A stretch of 64,000 nucleotides of DNA from Enoplosus armatus (GCF_043641665.1 NC_092190.1:5455048-5519047), one strand, 5' to 3'; counted from the stretch's first letter, positions 42,161 through 64,000 are shown. Made by a program: numbers and translations. The notes: generated by a model not told the origin, from the letters alone.

Positions 42161-44594
42161 TCCACAAATTGCATATAAAATTGAGTGAAAAGGACAACAA
42201 CACAGATACTATAGCAATTATAAAAATTATAAATAAATATATATATAAACCTATCAATAGATATATACTACATACAGACAAAGATGTAAAGTTACTAATC
42301 TTAAGATAGTTTTTGGAAGAATACCATATATATATATGTATATTATATATACAGCAGAAATAGGAATAAAGCAGATTCACATCATACTGCAATCATTTTC
42401 ATGTAAACTCATTATTTACTACTGCAGACACACAATAGATTATTTTTGTATATATTATATTATTACGAATTGTATTATATTCTATTTATGAACGATTATA
42501 TTGAAGTATGAGTCAATTAATCGTTTAAGACATTTTTATCAGCTGTTTCAGCCTCTCACATGGGAATATTTGATGGTTTTCTTTTATGATACTAAATGGA
42601 ACACCTTGGAGTTTTAGACTGTTGGTCAGAAAAAAAAAAGCACATCACCTTATATGCTCTGAGAAAATTTGATTTTTCATTATTTTCTGACATTTAATAA
42701 ACAAACAATCGATAGATTTATTGAGAAAATATATTATATTAGTTTTGAAGTGTTCGCCTTCTATTAGAAATATGAAGATAAAGACTTAGAACAGGTGTGT
42801 GTATGTTTTTGAATTAAAACCAGTACTATCCATACAACAGCATAAGGGCAGTTTATTTCATTACAATTGTAAAATGACAGTGCACACAAACTTCTAATCA
42901 ATGCATCATTCTCTCACAGGCAGTATTCAAATGTTTTAAATTGTTTCTCCAGAGTTTTCAACAACAATAAAAGCTACTGTATATGGCAGATAAGAACTGA
43001 AGTCTCCTTGTCGATCTTCCTTTTCCAGAATCAGTGAAGCACGCTGAGATCTCTGGCCTATGAAATGAAATAGAAACCTGAACTTGAGATGTTCAACAAA
43101 TATTAAATTACAAGATACAAGGCATGCCAGGTATGCCATTAAAATGTAATGATATCATATATTAGCTGGCAGCAGACAAGTGAATTAATCTGACTAAAAA
43201 ACGAATGCAGGGAACTGCTCTGCATTTCGGTGAAAGTACCATGTAAAATACTCACTCATTAGGAGCCTTGAATGAAACTCAAATTTGAATTAAATGAAAA
43301 AGTTATAGCTGTATCTTTAATAATAAAGTAAGATCTAGGAAAGCTATCTTTTTTTATCCGACATTGGTAGGTGTATGCAAGGCTTTGAAAGAAGACATGA
43401 GTAGCATGGACTTTAATGTATTGAAAGTGAAACTTAAAATAAATTGTTTCTTTCCTTCAATTATTTTGACTGTATTTACATATGGAAGCCCTCAATATAA
43501 GTCACTCACTAAAATCCAATTCTATCAATTCCAAATGATGTCCTGCCAAACACATGACAGACAACAGCAGTTGATAAATGCATGGCAAATGAAAAACATG
43601 CTGAAATAAGCATTCCAGTGACTCCTGTACTGGAAGTGTTCCCTCTTTTTTTTGTAACAACTAAATCATAAAATCTCTTAACAATTTAACATAACGCTCA
43701 GAATCAGATCCCCATCAGATGGGTAAGAACATAAACGCTACATCTGTCAGCACACTTCTAGGTCTAAATGACCTCTCATTCCTGAGGTTTGGAGCTTTGA
43801 AATGTATCAGTATGTGCATGATTTTTATTTGTTTGTCTTGATAGGGTTAATGACAAAAATGGCATTAAGAAATAACAAACAGGGGGCACAGGGAGCTACT
43901 GTATGAACCCTGAAGAGAACACCACAACACCATCCATGGCACTTCAAAAACAAACGTGTAAAACTCTGGATTTGGGAACAGGCTTCCACAGGACTTATTA
44001 CTCTCACGTCGAGGACAGTGGCAAACAAACTCGAGGAGCATTAAAGATGCATTATACTTTGCGTCTATATTCTGCTTCTGGACACGTGCAAACAGGTTCT
44101 GTGCTGATCATCACCGCTGGATGCTCTCACTGTCTGGCACTGGCTTGAGGCAGGTAGTGACTTGTAATTACAGTCCTACTTGCATGCTACAGTAACAGCT
44201 GAGATGGCGGGGAGGGTCCAGAAGAGCCTACGTCGCATACGTTCACCTGCTAGTGTACTTCACTCACAAGCCACATCTGGGGCATATTCAGATCAGGTCC
44301 AGCTCTAACCTTCCCTTTAAAACATAACTTTTCTTGTGCTACGTTCATATCTAGTCCCTTCCCTTGTTCACATCAAAGCAAGAGCAGGATTCTTAATTTT
44401 TTAGGTTCAAAAGCTTGTTTGGCAGGAGCCAAGGCCAAAGGGAAAATGAGGTACTACACATCGATAAGAGGTTGTTACAGTCCAAACGAGTGTAGTAGTT
44501 TCATCATGTTACAGCAAAGCTGCCTCAACTCTTATGTCCATGGTGGTTGGTTAGAGAAAGACAAGCCTACACTTTGTTTACAGCAGGCCACAGC
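42161..44594. other. arl5a-cacnb4 interval, presumed cacnb4 3' UTR plus spacer
   Basis: No coding exon was recognised. The arl5a promoter side is AT-rich and carries one family A repeat. The side next to the cacnb4 stop is probably 3' UTR. Possible AATAAA signals on the coding strand lie at 43824-43829 and 42852-42857, and neither is decisive. Confidence 0.45.
42470..42735 (+). repeat. Interspersed repeat family A, copy 3 (opposite orientation)
   Basis: It contains GAGTTTTAGACTGTTGGTCAG, TTTTTCATTATTTTCTGACATTTAATA and ATCGATAGATTTATTGAGAAAAT, the reverse-complement order of the copies at 39770 and 40645. It lies between cacnb4 and arl5a. Confidence 0.55.
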
Positions 44595-53445
<8,851 letters not shown>

Positions 53446-53724
53446 CTGGAGAACAACAGGACGCAGAAGATGGAAATTACGTGTTATAAATAAAAAGTAC
53501 CAGTTTTGGTGAAACAACCACAGGGTGACAACTTTTTTTATGTGATACATATTAAATTTGACATCCAAGGGGCAAAATACAATAATAAACCATTGAAATG
53601 TGTCATTTGATATGTCCCATTCAAAATTAAAATCAAACTAATTTAAATGCAAAACTGTGCAAATAGATGCAGGACATAATAAGAGCCCGTTTCTTAAAAC
53701 CACAGAGACCGAGGAAATGAATGA

Positions 53725-53750
<26 letters not shown>
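53725..53750. repeat. (GT)13 microsatellite
   Basis: An uninterrupted GT dinucleotide run upstream of the first visible cacnb4 exon. Confidence 0.9.
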
Positions 53751-53755
<5 letters not shown>

Positions 53756-54234
53756 GGTTGCTGTGTCACATGACATGTTTGTATTCCTCTCCATACAGGA
53801 TCAAAGGCTGACAGATTAAAGATGACGAACCGGTGAGGAGGGAGGGTTCGGAAAGATGTTTTTATTTTTAGAGATAAAATTAGTAACACCAAGGGCAGAC
53901 ACAATACTCAGCTGCTGGGAGGTCATCAGGAAACCCTGCCTCATTTGTTTCGTAACTATGGTAATTTGAGTGAACATGAATTTCAGTGACGTACAGGAGT
54001 ACTCCCTGTTGTCTGCAATTTCATATAAAAACTCCACTAAACCTTGACTGAAGGAAATGCATTGCTGCACTGACCTTTATGGGTTGAAAGTCTGTTGAAC
54101 TTCCGACAACAACTATCATCACAGGAAACGAGCTTCAAATTGCAAGTTCTAGATAAGATGTTGTAATCATCTTCTGGGCCTGCCTCTTCATCTCTTCCCG
54201 GGTTATGTACTATTTAAGTTGTTTTGTTAAGTCT

Positions 54235-54560
54235 TAGTTCAGGAATAGTTTGACATTTTGGGAAATACACGCCGAGAGTCAGACGAGAAGACCAATACGA
54301 GTCTTGAGCCAGACAAATTTGGTTGAAGAGATGTAGCATTCATTTAACGAAATATATAACGTGTTAAGTTGTTAGCTTTAGGAGGTGCTGGTAGGCAATT
54401 TCTTTAAATAATTCCCCCCTTGTTTCTTGTTTTTTATGCTAAGCTAAGTTAACCACCTGCTGGCTCTTGCTTTATATCTAGCATACAGACATGAGAGTGG
54501 CATCAAGCTCCTGATCTAACTCCCAGCAGAAGAGCGTATTCAACTATGTCAAACAATTCC
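54235..54560 (+). repeat. Interspersed teleost repeat (TTTGACATTTTGGGAAATAC type)
   Basis: It contains GTTTGACATTTTGGGAAATAC, GAGAGTCAGACGAGAAGA, TTAGGAGGTGCTGGTAGGC, TTATGCTAAGCTAAGTTAACC and AGACATGAGAGTGGCATCAA. I recognise these as words of a widespread teleost interspersed repeat. Borders are approximate. Confidence 0.6.
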
Positions 54561-54794
54561 TTCAAACGTCCTTTTGTTTGTCCCATGTCATTTGTGTGTA
54601 TTTACTGTATAAACCTAAAAAATTAGAGATCACATCGACGGAAACTAAAGGGGATCTTGCTCCTTTAAATAGCAAGATATTTAGCAAGATAGCTTTTTTC
54701 CCCCCACTTGAAACAGCTGTGAAATAAGGACCTTGGTTTACTGCAGATACAGACGGGAAACAACTTAAAGGAAAAAACAACATAAGTTGTCTCT

Positions 54795-55031
54795 GTAAGG
54801 TGTTGCTCCACCACGAGCCTCCAGATCTGCTTCAGTGCTCCTTGGCATAGATTCTACGACTCTGTGGAACTCTACTGGAGGGATGAACGGCCAGTCTTCC
54901 AAACGATATTCCCTTGTTTGGTGATTCAGTGATGAAGGTGGAGAGTGCCATTTCACAATCTCCCATTGGTGTTCAGCTGGGGTGAGATCTGGTGACTGTG
55001 AAGGCCATATATCGTGAAATAACCGTGACAA
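54795..55031 (-). mobile_element. Tc1/mariner-like transposase C-terminal remnant
   Basis: The minus-strand peptide contains [19 protein letters not shown], then DWPFIPP, VESMPRSTEADLEARGGATPY. This matches the end of Tc1-like transposases ([14 protein letters not shown] ... L-ESMPRR--A-I-A-GG-T-Y). The Glu of PAEHQW corresponds to the third catalytic residue of the DDE triad. The two catalytic Asp residues and the N-terminal DNA-binding domain are absent and the frame is short, so it is a dead 5'-truncated copy. Confidence 0.75.
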
Positions 55032-55499
55032 CTCAGTATAGTGTAGTGCAGTGATCCTTTTCTCTGAGGGGGCAAGTGGACCTTAATTATGACGGGAAAA
55101 TGCCCCCCACCTCTATGCAAGAATCTCTTTTCATTTATTCATTTTTTCTCTCCTTTAATTTGTCAACCATCTGTGCGTTTTGTAAAAATATTTTGGTTTT
55201 GGAGAACATTTCTTGGCCAGTCCTTAAAATCAGATTTGAAATTTACTAGTTATATGTTCCTCTGGGACTCAGTGGGTGGCTTGACCCCCCCTCCCACCAG
55301 TCTGCCTCAAGCTGGAGTACCAGTACTATCACTATCAGTGGAGGCATCTCCTTCCTAACTCTCCCACTCCCTCACCGCTCGTCCTTATTATTGTTGGGTT
55401 AGAGGAGCAGTAAAAAAAAAAAAAAACGCCCACCCACTTATTCAAGGCAGAGAGAGAGAGACAACTAAAGAGACATCAAGATTATGACCCACTGGCTGA

Positions 55500-56120
55500 G
55501 GAAAATGTGCAAACATAAACAGAAGCAACAGTGGATGCACAGAGATGGCTGGAGAGCGAGTTTCCCCTCAGCAGAGAGACATTACAGCACCAATGTGCTC
55601 ATCAAACTACAGCATCACAAGCAGCGAGCCTGCAGTGAGGGGTGGGCGGTGCTGAGGAGACGCTATTTCAGACCTCCTGACGAAGACGTGAGCAGTGATG
55701 AATACACCACATCATGCAGATCTGAATCCAAGGCCAGCAGGCATAAAGGATGTACAAAGATGGCTCCTTGCTTCTGACCTCTGCAGACATTTATATTCTA
55801 CAATATATCTTTTTCTTATCCTACCTCATATCTCTTCTATTGATTAAGATCATTTACAATACGATAAAATAAACTATAAATAGCATAAATAGCTGGGTAG
55901 TAGCCTATACTGCTAATACTTAAACAAACTAGTTGATTGATGATTCTGCTTAGAAAATGAATATATTATCAGCATCATAATATGAGATTTTGGTTATATT
56001 GTGTATTATATTGTGCTCCAGCTTAAATGATCCTGGAGGTAAAGGCTGCACCACAGCAGTACCTATTACTGTTGTCTACCTGTGCAGTACCTCTGCTTCT
56101 ATTAAAACTACACACACAAA
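55500..56120 (+). repeat. Diverged duplicate element, copy 2 (with short reading frame)
   Basis: This is the partner of 52300-52800. Its plus-strand frame from 55484 to 55777 (97 aa) includes VLIKLQHHKQRACSEGW and RRRYFRPPDEDVSSDEY. The frame around it is basic and Ser-rich. It may be a decayed transposable element or a duplicated exon of unknown origin; I do not recognise the protein. Confidence 0.55.
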
Positions 56121-57772
56121 GAAATGTCACTAACCTTTTAAATGCCTAAAATTAAGTTGAATCAAAAACTGTTTCAACAAAAAGTGAACATCAAAACCTT
56201 CATGAAGGTAGTTACGTATTGCAGGGTTGGTGTATTAAGCAATTTTAGTAAGGGTGCCTATTCAAATGGCAACTAAATATATGTGTATATGTCTTCTATT
56301 GATACATGTTGATATTGGGGTATTTGGTCAGAAACAGTGTAAAATCTGGTTTTGCCGACATCCAGCAAGCACAGCAGCAAGGTGAATGCGTCAGGATAAT
56401 GTTACCTGCTCCTGAGCGTGAAATGAAAAGCACACACTTTACACACCTGAGCAGGGCCCTGTGAGTGGATCCCTGGCTAATGGCCTTGTTCTATAAATCC
56501 ATCAATCATCAAAGATGGTTAAATCTACGGTGCGTACTTTAAGACTACCACTTTCAAACAGTGCTGCCATATAGTGTCGATAATGCATCATCGCTGTCTA
56601 CACATAGCGGTGATGCATTTTGTAACCAGGACATCTTGGCTCTGAGGACTTCACCTTTGGCTGACCGGTGCTGTGGCTGTTTGTGTTCCCATGTGGGGGA
56701 TCTGGCTTCAGGTCCAATTTGATACAACTGCACCACGTAGTAAAAGCTCTGTGTGTTACATTCAGTGGAGTGGCTGCACATATCTGTGACAGCTGTTTTT
56801 CTACAACTCATCAAAATGTTGCACAGTTAAAAGAAAAATGGCAGTGTTGGTGCAGCAGTGTTCCCTCTGAGCTCAGAAACAGACATGGTTGTCAATAACA
56901 TATATCAATATATCTATTGAGACCCCCAAAAAATACAAAAACAAAACATTTGCTGGGCAAATAGCAGCCTTCGGTTTCAGCTACTGTACCATGTTTGTTA
57001 CAAACTGAGTCTCTGTGGCGATGTAACTTCTAACCTTCATATTTATAGCCTGTAGGTCTAAGTGATTTCATCCGGTAATCAGAGCAAGTAATTAGAGGTT
57101 ATAAAACTTGGATATAGTTGGATACTAACGCTGCGTACTTGTAAATGACTCCCAATAAAGTGAGCTCCTACAGACACCACGCCCTCCAATAATCCTGCAC
57201 AGAAAAAAAGCGGCATGCACAGGGTGAGAGCCTCATTTTTCAGTTATAGTGTGAATAGGGCTTTAGAAGAGTCACTTGTAGTACGCACCAAGCACAAGCT
57301 AACCTCAGCAGTGACTCTGCAGTACCACTCACATTGGTTGGATGCTAAATTCACCTGGTGGTAAGCCTTTCACCTTTTCTTTCTTTCTTTTTATTTCTTC
57401 CTTCTGACTGTTTTCATGCTAAACACATGTTTTAGAGTATAAACAAATACTAAAAACATACATCATATATATGTTATTATATAATCTATGGGCTGAAATG
57501 AATTCATATCATAGCAGTTTTTCACTCTCTCACTCTCTCTTTCTAGTCCAGTTAGCCGTTATTCTCCATTCTGTCTCTGTGATGGAGGGAGATGTTGCCG
57601 CCGCTATGTAACACAAAACCTGTACTTCACGCTACGCTACAGCTGAGTAATCACTACATTAGCATAAACGCTGGACGCCTGCCCCATAGGCGAGGAACAA
57701 CTAGCTCAGTGCACAGACTCTCTGGGGTCCACGAGCTAATTACTGCTTAGCATGGCTTTCTAGTACAGGTAC

Positions 57773-57789
57773 GGGGGTGGGGGTGGGGG
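57773..57789 (+). repeat. Three G5 runs separated by single T
   Basis: The GGGGGT unit occurs three times in tandem. It is G-quadruplex-like but lacks a fourth long G run in immediate proximity. Confidence 0.7.
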
Positions 57790-60370
57790 TGCACTGTGCA
57801 CAGTCGCCTGCAGGCTGCCGTTCACACCAGCCTCTCCTGGGTCAGGAGCCAGTTATTCCCCATGTCACCAGCAATTAAATGAGAGGAAGCACTGAAAGAT
57901 GAGAGCGAGTATGGCTGCTGCTACTACAGTTACCACTACTGACATAAATGTCCTTTATGATTCATTGGCCCCACAGTGTCTGTAACCCAGCTGTCTACCG
58001 TCATTGTCAGCCTTTGTTTGTCAGTCTGTCTTTAACCGTCATCTAGTCCAAACCTGCCTTTGTCTGTCAGTTTCTTACTTTCCATTTATAGCAGCAAATA
58101 AAAACAATATATAACATCAATAGAAATGCAGTTAACGAAGTGTTGTGTCAGTCCACATCAAACCTTTATTCATCGGCTTGAACAGGCAACTCCTGCATCA
58201 GTTCAACGATCAGTGCCAAGTATTACATAACACGTAAAAACTGCGTTGATATGGGACCATGTTGCATGATGTTATGCTGTGCACGGTATAGTGCAATGGC
58301 CATGACATAGTGCATGAATGAGTTCATGAATTTTAATGACTTCCTCGCTTTCATGTCATAGAATCAAAGCGGTTCGTCCCTCACTGGGCGACAGACTTCC
58401 TGCTCTCAGTGTTCACCTTCAAAAGACTGAAAACAAATGAACAAATACATCACTGCATAGCACAAGCTTCTACGTGAAAATGAAGTATCCCTTTTCTGTC
58501 TAACCTCAACCGTATCGAACCCACAAGCTGTCAAGATTAAACCACTAAACACGTTTGTTTCGTAGCGTAAGAACAACTTTTTCCTCAATAACCACATTCT
58601 CAGATTCAGAACAGTATAAAACAAAGTCTTGTGTCATGTCACATCCCCTAGCCTATCTGCGTACTGGTAAATATCATACTGTACTGCATGTGGTGACCAT
58701 TTTTAGACTTTCTGACATGACGAAGACGCGACTGGGATCAAAATGTTTTCTTTTTAAATGCATTTGTGGTATGAAGTCAATGTGTAGACGTCACTCCTGT
58801 CATCAGTGTTCTGAGGTTTGTCATCTTCCATTTCTCAATAATATCTCCTTTCATCGTATACTTTCATGACACTAATCTATTCCACAGTTCCCACCTCACG
58901 CATCACACCTTAATAATGTCATGTTGACAGTGGGGCAGGTGATGCAGCATTTTCTCTGTCATACCTCCTGAACAGTGCAGGGTTATACACAGTGCTGGGT
59001 ATCATGTTACTGTGTGTTCCAGAAAAACATTTCTGTCCAAACACTCTTGATACCGCTCTCACACAGCAGTAATATTCCAACTCTTTTCTACAGGCTGGAC
59101 AAACAATTCATTAAAATAAATATATTAAAAAACCCACAAACACATAAATACATATATATGTATTACATATGTATATATTATAACATTGTTGGTCAAATTC
59201 ATCATTTTACAGAGCCGTGATCTTGGCTGATAAAGTACATCTCTGTCTCTCTCTGTCCAAGTGGCCGCTGTGGATGCAGCATGTCAGCACTCAGCTGTTG
59301 AAGCGTGAAAAATCGTGGAGGCGTTCCATCTCCGACTACACTCGTGTGCTTGAATCTGGACCGTCACATTGGTAAAGCCCGTAGCTATCAGACAGACAGC
59401 AGTAAGTGTGGAGCTGATATGTTTTCTCAGTTTCTTTTGTTTCAGACGTTACTATGACCAGACAGGTGGAGAGCTTGTATTTCCAATATGTCAGCTCTTC
59501 AGGAGCCAAGAAAAGCAGCCATGTTTTTACCTCCAGACTCTTTTCCATCAGCCAAAGAGAAGAAGAATCTTCTCAATTCATGGAGTACTTGTCTACAAGT
59601 CCTTAAATGTAAGCCCAGTAACATCAAATTCTAATATTGTTGGATCAACATGCTGGTCTAGTTAAGTCTTAAATGTTGATATTTTTATGACAGCTTTTAA
59701 AACATCTCGTAATTAGGGAAAGTTCTTTATGTTTTATGTTGTTTTGAGAATTTGTCAACAGTAGTGACGATATCATAAAAAAAAAAAACTGATCAAACCA
59801 TAATCCTTTTTTAAAGTACTGACTGAATTGTGTCTGTAGTGCAGAATGTATATACATATAACTTTATAGACTACATTAAATCAATTTTGATGGGTATTTA
59901 TGTAAGAGAAAGATCATCTTTTAAGTCATTCACACCCAAATAAATCCTCTATGTCTATCTATGAACTGCTAATTCAAACGTGGAGACGGTTACACCAGCA
60001 CCTCTCCAGCTCGCCAGCTCAGGCGGATCTGCTTTCTATTTTGCTTGACAGCCAGCTGGTGGACGTTTGGAGTCCTGCAGACTCAGCCAAATGGGGTGAA
60101 AAACTGGGCCCCAGCACAAATGTTTACCTAACAGATGATGGCACAGTCTGTTGGCCCCATGGATGCTGCTACATACTCTGCTCAACACAAGCCATTAACA
60201 GCATCCCTCCACAGAGGGCAGGGAGGTACAGCACGGGCAGATATGTTAGAAACAGAGCCTCTTTCATGTCATCTGAACGTTTCATGAGAGTTGAAAACGT
60301 GGGGTCTTTAAATAGCCAACAGAATCTTTCTGAGGAACTGGGATCATCAACGTTTCTCACATAAATATAG

Positions 60371-60392
60371 ATAAATAAATAAATAAATAAAT
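60371..60392. repeat. (AAAT)n microsatellite
   Basis: Tandem ATAA/AAAT units immediately after the 137-aa open frame that ends at 60364. Confidence 0.8.
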
Positions 60393-60484
60393 CACAAGCA
60401 ATCTACACAAGAGAAGCGTGGCGATGAAGATGATAATGTCACGATTAAAGGATTACAGCAAATAGCCAATCAATAAACCAATTA

Positions 60485-60735
60485 GTATAACATTTCTTTT
60501 TTATAATTAATTAATCATTTATCAAGTAAAAATTACAAACATTTGCTGGTTTCAGGTTCTCAGATATGAGGATTGTATTTGTATTGTAATTTGAATATCT
60601 TGACTTTTGGACTGTTGGTCGACAAAACAAGACGTGACTTTGAGCTCCGGGAAATTGTGATTGTCATTTTTCACTATTTTATGATGATCAAAAATGATTC
60701 ATCAATAAAGAAATCAATCACTCGTTGAGGCTCTA
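60485..60735 (+). repeat. Interspersed repeat family A, copy 4
   Basis: It contains GACTTTTGGACTGTTGGTCGAC, AAAACAAGACGTGACTTTGAG, CTCCGGGAAATTGTGATTGTC and TTTTTCACTATTTTATGATG, in the same order and orientation as the copy at 42470. Confidence 0.6.
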
Positions 60736-60953
60736 GATTACAGAGACACATTTGGAAATGAATTGGAAAACATAAATCGGAAAAAACACCTATTTATGTT
60801 GTGAATGTTTTGAAAGTTTTACAAGAACAAAACAAAAACTCTCACACAAACACTATATGCACTTTCCAGCCTTTGTACAACCTGATAAATAACTCCAATA
60901 TGTGATAAATAAAGTATAATTATAAAACATGTGGAAGCAGCTGTAAAATCTGT

Positions 60954-60954
<1 letters not shown>

Positions 60955-60989
<35 letters not shown>
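60955..60989. repeat. (CA)17 microsatellite
   Basis: An uninterrupted CA dinucleotide run in presumed cacnb4 intron 1. Confidence 0.9.
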
Positions 60990-60990
<1 letters not shown>

Positions 60991-62576
60991 GGGGTAAAGC
61001 TCATGGGAGCAGGAAACATGCTTACAAAGGGCCGCTTGACATCAGGACTAAGGCATGATGTATTGCTTTAAATTCTGCCCTGTTCATCAATTTCTTCTCC
61101 TGCAACAGTGCCTTCCTTTTCCACAACCATCTCATCCAATTCCCATCTGCAGCCACTTTCACAGCACAACACATGTTTTGCATGATTGCATTCTTTGTTG
61201 CGATAAGCTGTTTACATGCCACAATGAAAGAGACAGAGGTACAGTGTGTTCATGATAAACTCTGTATTATCATTACGACACAGTGAATAGTAGTCTGACT
61301 GTGTCAGAAGTGTCCTGCACCTGTAGGCCCATCAATAGTGAGTAAACGAAATGCTTGACATGCAGTCAGTTTATTACTGTGGAGTTATCCTTTCAACCTT
61401 TTCCATCAAATGCAGGGAAAGAAAGTATACACCCGAATGGCAGCATTCAATGTAGACTTCTTTGAGAAGTTGAAGAGGATTAAGAAGAACTTGCTCGCGC
61501 CCTGAATGTGGAAGCCTTGTTGAAAGCATACAGCTTCAGTGAAAAAGTACTATAATTGCATATCAATAATTTAATAAAAATAAATGTCAAAATGTGCAAC
61601 AGAGGATTTGTACTGCAGTAAGTCTTTGAAATCAACCTGCCAGGCTGGACGGAAAGGATTAATGCCTTTGTCCAGGGCTTCCAGGCGCCTCTGCTAATGA
61701 TCCATTCAGAGCCATGGGAGTCTTTCCTTGATACAAATAACTGTTATTTACTGCCTCATTACAAATGAAATCTGTAACTGTAGGACTGGGGAGAAAGGAA
61801 AATAAAAGCCCCACACCGCTGGCCACTACAGACGAGCACCTGCTTTATGTTTCACTATTCAAAATAATGAATTACCTCTCTGGAAACAGAAGACACAATT
61901 AGACCTTACAGCTCTGCTTTTGCTCCACCCCTCGCGTCAACACATATCTTTTAGTTGAGGCTACGCTAATTCATACCTAAACAGGTTGATTTTTCAAAAA
62001 CACATTGTTCAACACACTACAATACAATTTTAATCCAAATTGACCAAATTTGGTGCATAAAGTATTTTGGATGAGTCAGAAAAAAGTATACTTTTTCCTA
62101 ATTGGTTGCCATATTCTTCTATGTGTGGCCTATTAACATCAACAGCCATAACTCTGAAACAAATTGTGCATGTTCAACCAAAGTCCCATGACAGGAGCAG
62201 AAATACATTAAGTACTCCAGTAAAAATGTAATTGCATTGTAGTTTCTGTATGATATCTTGTATTGTGTCGCTGCTGCTTTCAGGTGGCCGGACAAGACTA
62301 AATTCAATTCTATTGACTTTTTTTTAAAACCATGAAGTAGACAAAAGGTAAAGCACTGTGCTAATTTGGTCATTTAACTAATGATCCCTACATTTGCCAC
62401 TTTACATTCCTGAAACTGTTGAGGCACGAATGACAAAGATGATGTCATTCAGGCCAGAGAGTATTCAGAGCACGAGGCACTTTGAAGCATTCCCAAAATT
62501 ACTATCATGAGCACAGACACAAGCAACAACTCTGACAACCAGCCTCTTCCCCTCTTCTCTCTCCGTCTCCTGTCTC

Positions 62577-62580
<4 letters not shown>

Positions 62581-62620
<40 letters not shown>
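62581..62620. repeat. (CA)20 microsatellite
   Basis: An uninterrupted 40-nt CA run preceded by a CT-rich stretch. It would be a good polymorphic marker candidate. Confidence 0.92.
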
Positions 62621-62624
<4 letters not shown>

Positions 62625-64000
62625 ATGAGTTGTTTGTGAGGTTATTATCTATGACTATCAAGTGGCCAGTCTCGAGTCCATCGTGCCACACTCAAGCCTT
62701 ATCTGTTCAGACGCCAAAGCTCCGTCTGTTCTCCCATCTCCATCCTCCTTCCTCCCCTGACCCCACGCCTGTCAGACCCCAGCTCAAAGGCTAAAAGCAT
62801 TCTCTCTTTTCTTCAACAAGGTTGGAGAAGTGGAAACAAACATCTAGGCTCCTTTGAAACGACTGAGCCCGAATAAGTGACTGGAGCTCATAATTCACTA
62901 TTCAGTTTTACACGATGTCGTCTTCAGACTCAAAGAGCTCTCGACATCCTTGCAATAGTACAATTATTAATCAGCCACTGCAGCAGGTTTACTAGGCTTT
63001 GTATTTTACATAACAGCTTTTCTAAAGGTGAGTCATACATTGAAGTGTATATGTGCAAAGACTGTAGTAAGTGGGTTACATCTGTCCTGTAAGCTAGAGA
63101 GGGGAAGTTGTTCTGCAATACCATTATTAAAATGGAAATATTCAGCAATAACACGTAAGTTTAACTTTGCTTTAACTTCAAGATAAACAGTAAGATACCA
63201 CCAACCACCAAAAGCATTGATGGGGAAAGTGACGGAGTAGCACGTTAACAACTCATTTCAAAGTCCTCTTGAGCAACGCACTCGACTCTCCGACATCTTG
63301 TGTTGTTTTCAAACATGCTTTACATGAAGATTTGACATGAGTTCACATTTCTGCTGCAAATCCTCAGGGTTTTTTGATCTACAATCACCAGCAGGTGGGT
63401 GGAATGGGCATATACTGTATGGCCATCAGAAAACATCACATTCAGACAGAGTGCCAAACATTGTCCCCGAGTAGCTTTCACACATTCACAGAAAATCAAG
63501 TGGAAGTGAGTCACACGCGAGAGCCTGCAGGTCATTACGGGTCGAGGATGCACAAACAACAACAAATGCATTTGTTTGCCTGCCTGTCCCCAGACAAAGG
63601 CTCTCTCTCCAAAAATCCAGACACCCACAAGCTAATGACAAGTGCTGATAGCAAACCACAAGGACAGTAAGCGCCCCGAAGACGTCTTCTGTAGTGATGC
63701 CAGTACCGCCCTAAACATGGGACAGCGTGAAAGACAGTATGAACGAGTTTTGTAAGTTTGGATTCGATGACAGCGGACCAAAGGAGACACACCCGAAATA
63801 CGACTGGATGTCATTGTTTGACTGAAACTGGAAAAAGTCAATACAAAAAATTAAAAATGGAACCTGCAGTTGAATTTGTAGTAATGATGTAATGACTGAA
63901 TTCAGTTATATAGTATCTTAATAGACGGGATGAGAGTCTAGGATGAGATATTAGGATTTTACAGAGAATCCATTTCCTGAACAGTCTGAGGTGGAAGTAA

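Larger units (their letters stand above)
53446..64000. other. Region upstream of first visible cacnb4 exon, presumed intron, no gene recognised
   Basis: It holds the Tc1 remnant, copy 2 of the duplicate element, dispersed repeats and CA/GT microsatellites. No cacnb4 N-terminal exon (beta-4 N-termini usually end ...FILRQ before SADSYTS) was found on the minus strand. The longest plus-strand frame here (59951-60364, 137 aa) shows no domain I recognise. Confidence 0.5.

Noticed and set aside
56400..56460. Possible minus-strand cacnb4 exon ending at a GTAACA donor at 56405
   Set aside because: The encoded residues do not resemble either known beta-4 N-terminus, and the donor is weak.
57773..57791. 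G-quadruplex
   Set aside because: Only three long G runs are present, so a stable four-stranded intramolecular structure is not supported.
59951..60364. Plus-strand open frame of 137 aa starting MSIYELLIQTWRRLHQHLSS
   Set aside because: Longest frame in the right part, but there is no domain I recognise, no splice context and it is followed by a simple repeat. It may be chance or a decayed element.

Overview
The window is vertebrate nuclear DNA, most likely from a teleost, probably a percomorph. The reasons are split genes with GT-AG introns, short nebulin introns, and several interspersed repeats of a kind I recognise as common in teleost genomes. All three recognisable genes lie on the minus strand, in the order nebulin (neb), ARF-like 5A (arl5a), calcium channel beta-4 (cacnb4). 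This is the order I recall for NEB-ARL5A-CACNB4 on human 2q23, so it is a conserved synteny block. Nothing here is prokaryotic, viral, CRISPR-like or operon-like.

Positions 30-29251 hold the 5' part of neb. I resolved 77 coding exons, all a multiple of 3 nt and all in phase 0, encoding about 4,081 residues. In gene order they are an acidic N-terminus (29251 down to 24964), ten simple-repeat exons (24768 down to 20497), and about fifteen seven-module super-repeats of 242-244 residues (20382 down to 30). The C-terminal part of the gene lies to the left of position 1. The array shows recent tandem copying at 7047-11179 and 12128-14502, mosaic introns, and two intronic fragments that copy an exon 5' end with its splice acceptor.

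Positions 29273-35453 are intergenic, with a candidate neb promoter near 29877-30043. arl5a occupies 35454-41823 in six coding exons (179 aa), with an NRF1-type motif upstream. cacnb4 occupies 44595-53445 in twelve coding exons giving 468 residues (SH3, HOOK, guanylate-kinase-like domain, beta-4 C-terminus). Its N-terminal exon was not found and is probably beyond the right edge. Positions 53446-64000 contain repeats, a Tc1/mariner transposase remnant and one copy of a duplicated unknown element, but no recognised gene.

Functionally, nebulin spans the skeletal-muscle thin filament, ARL5A is a trans-Golgi small GTPase, and CACNB4 is the cytoplasmic beta subunit of voltage-gated calcium channels. 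Their adjacency is inherited synteny rather than a shared pathway.
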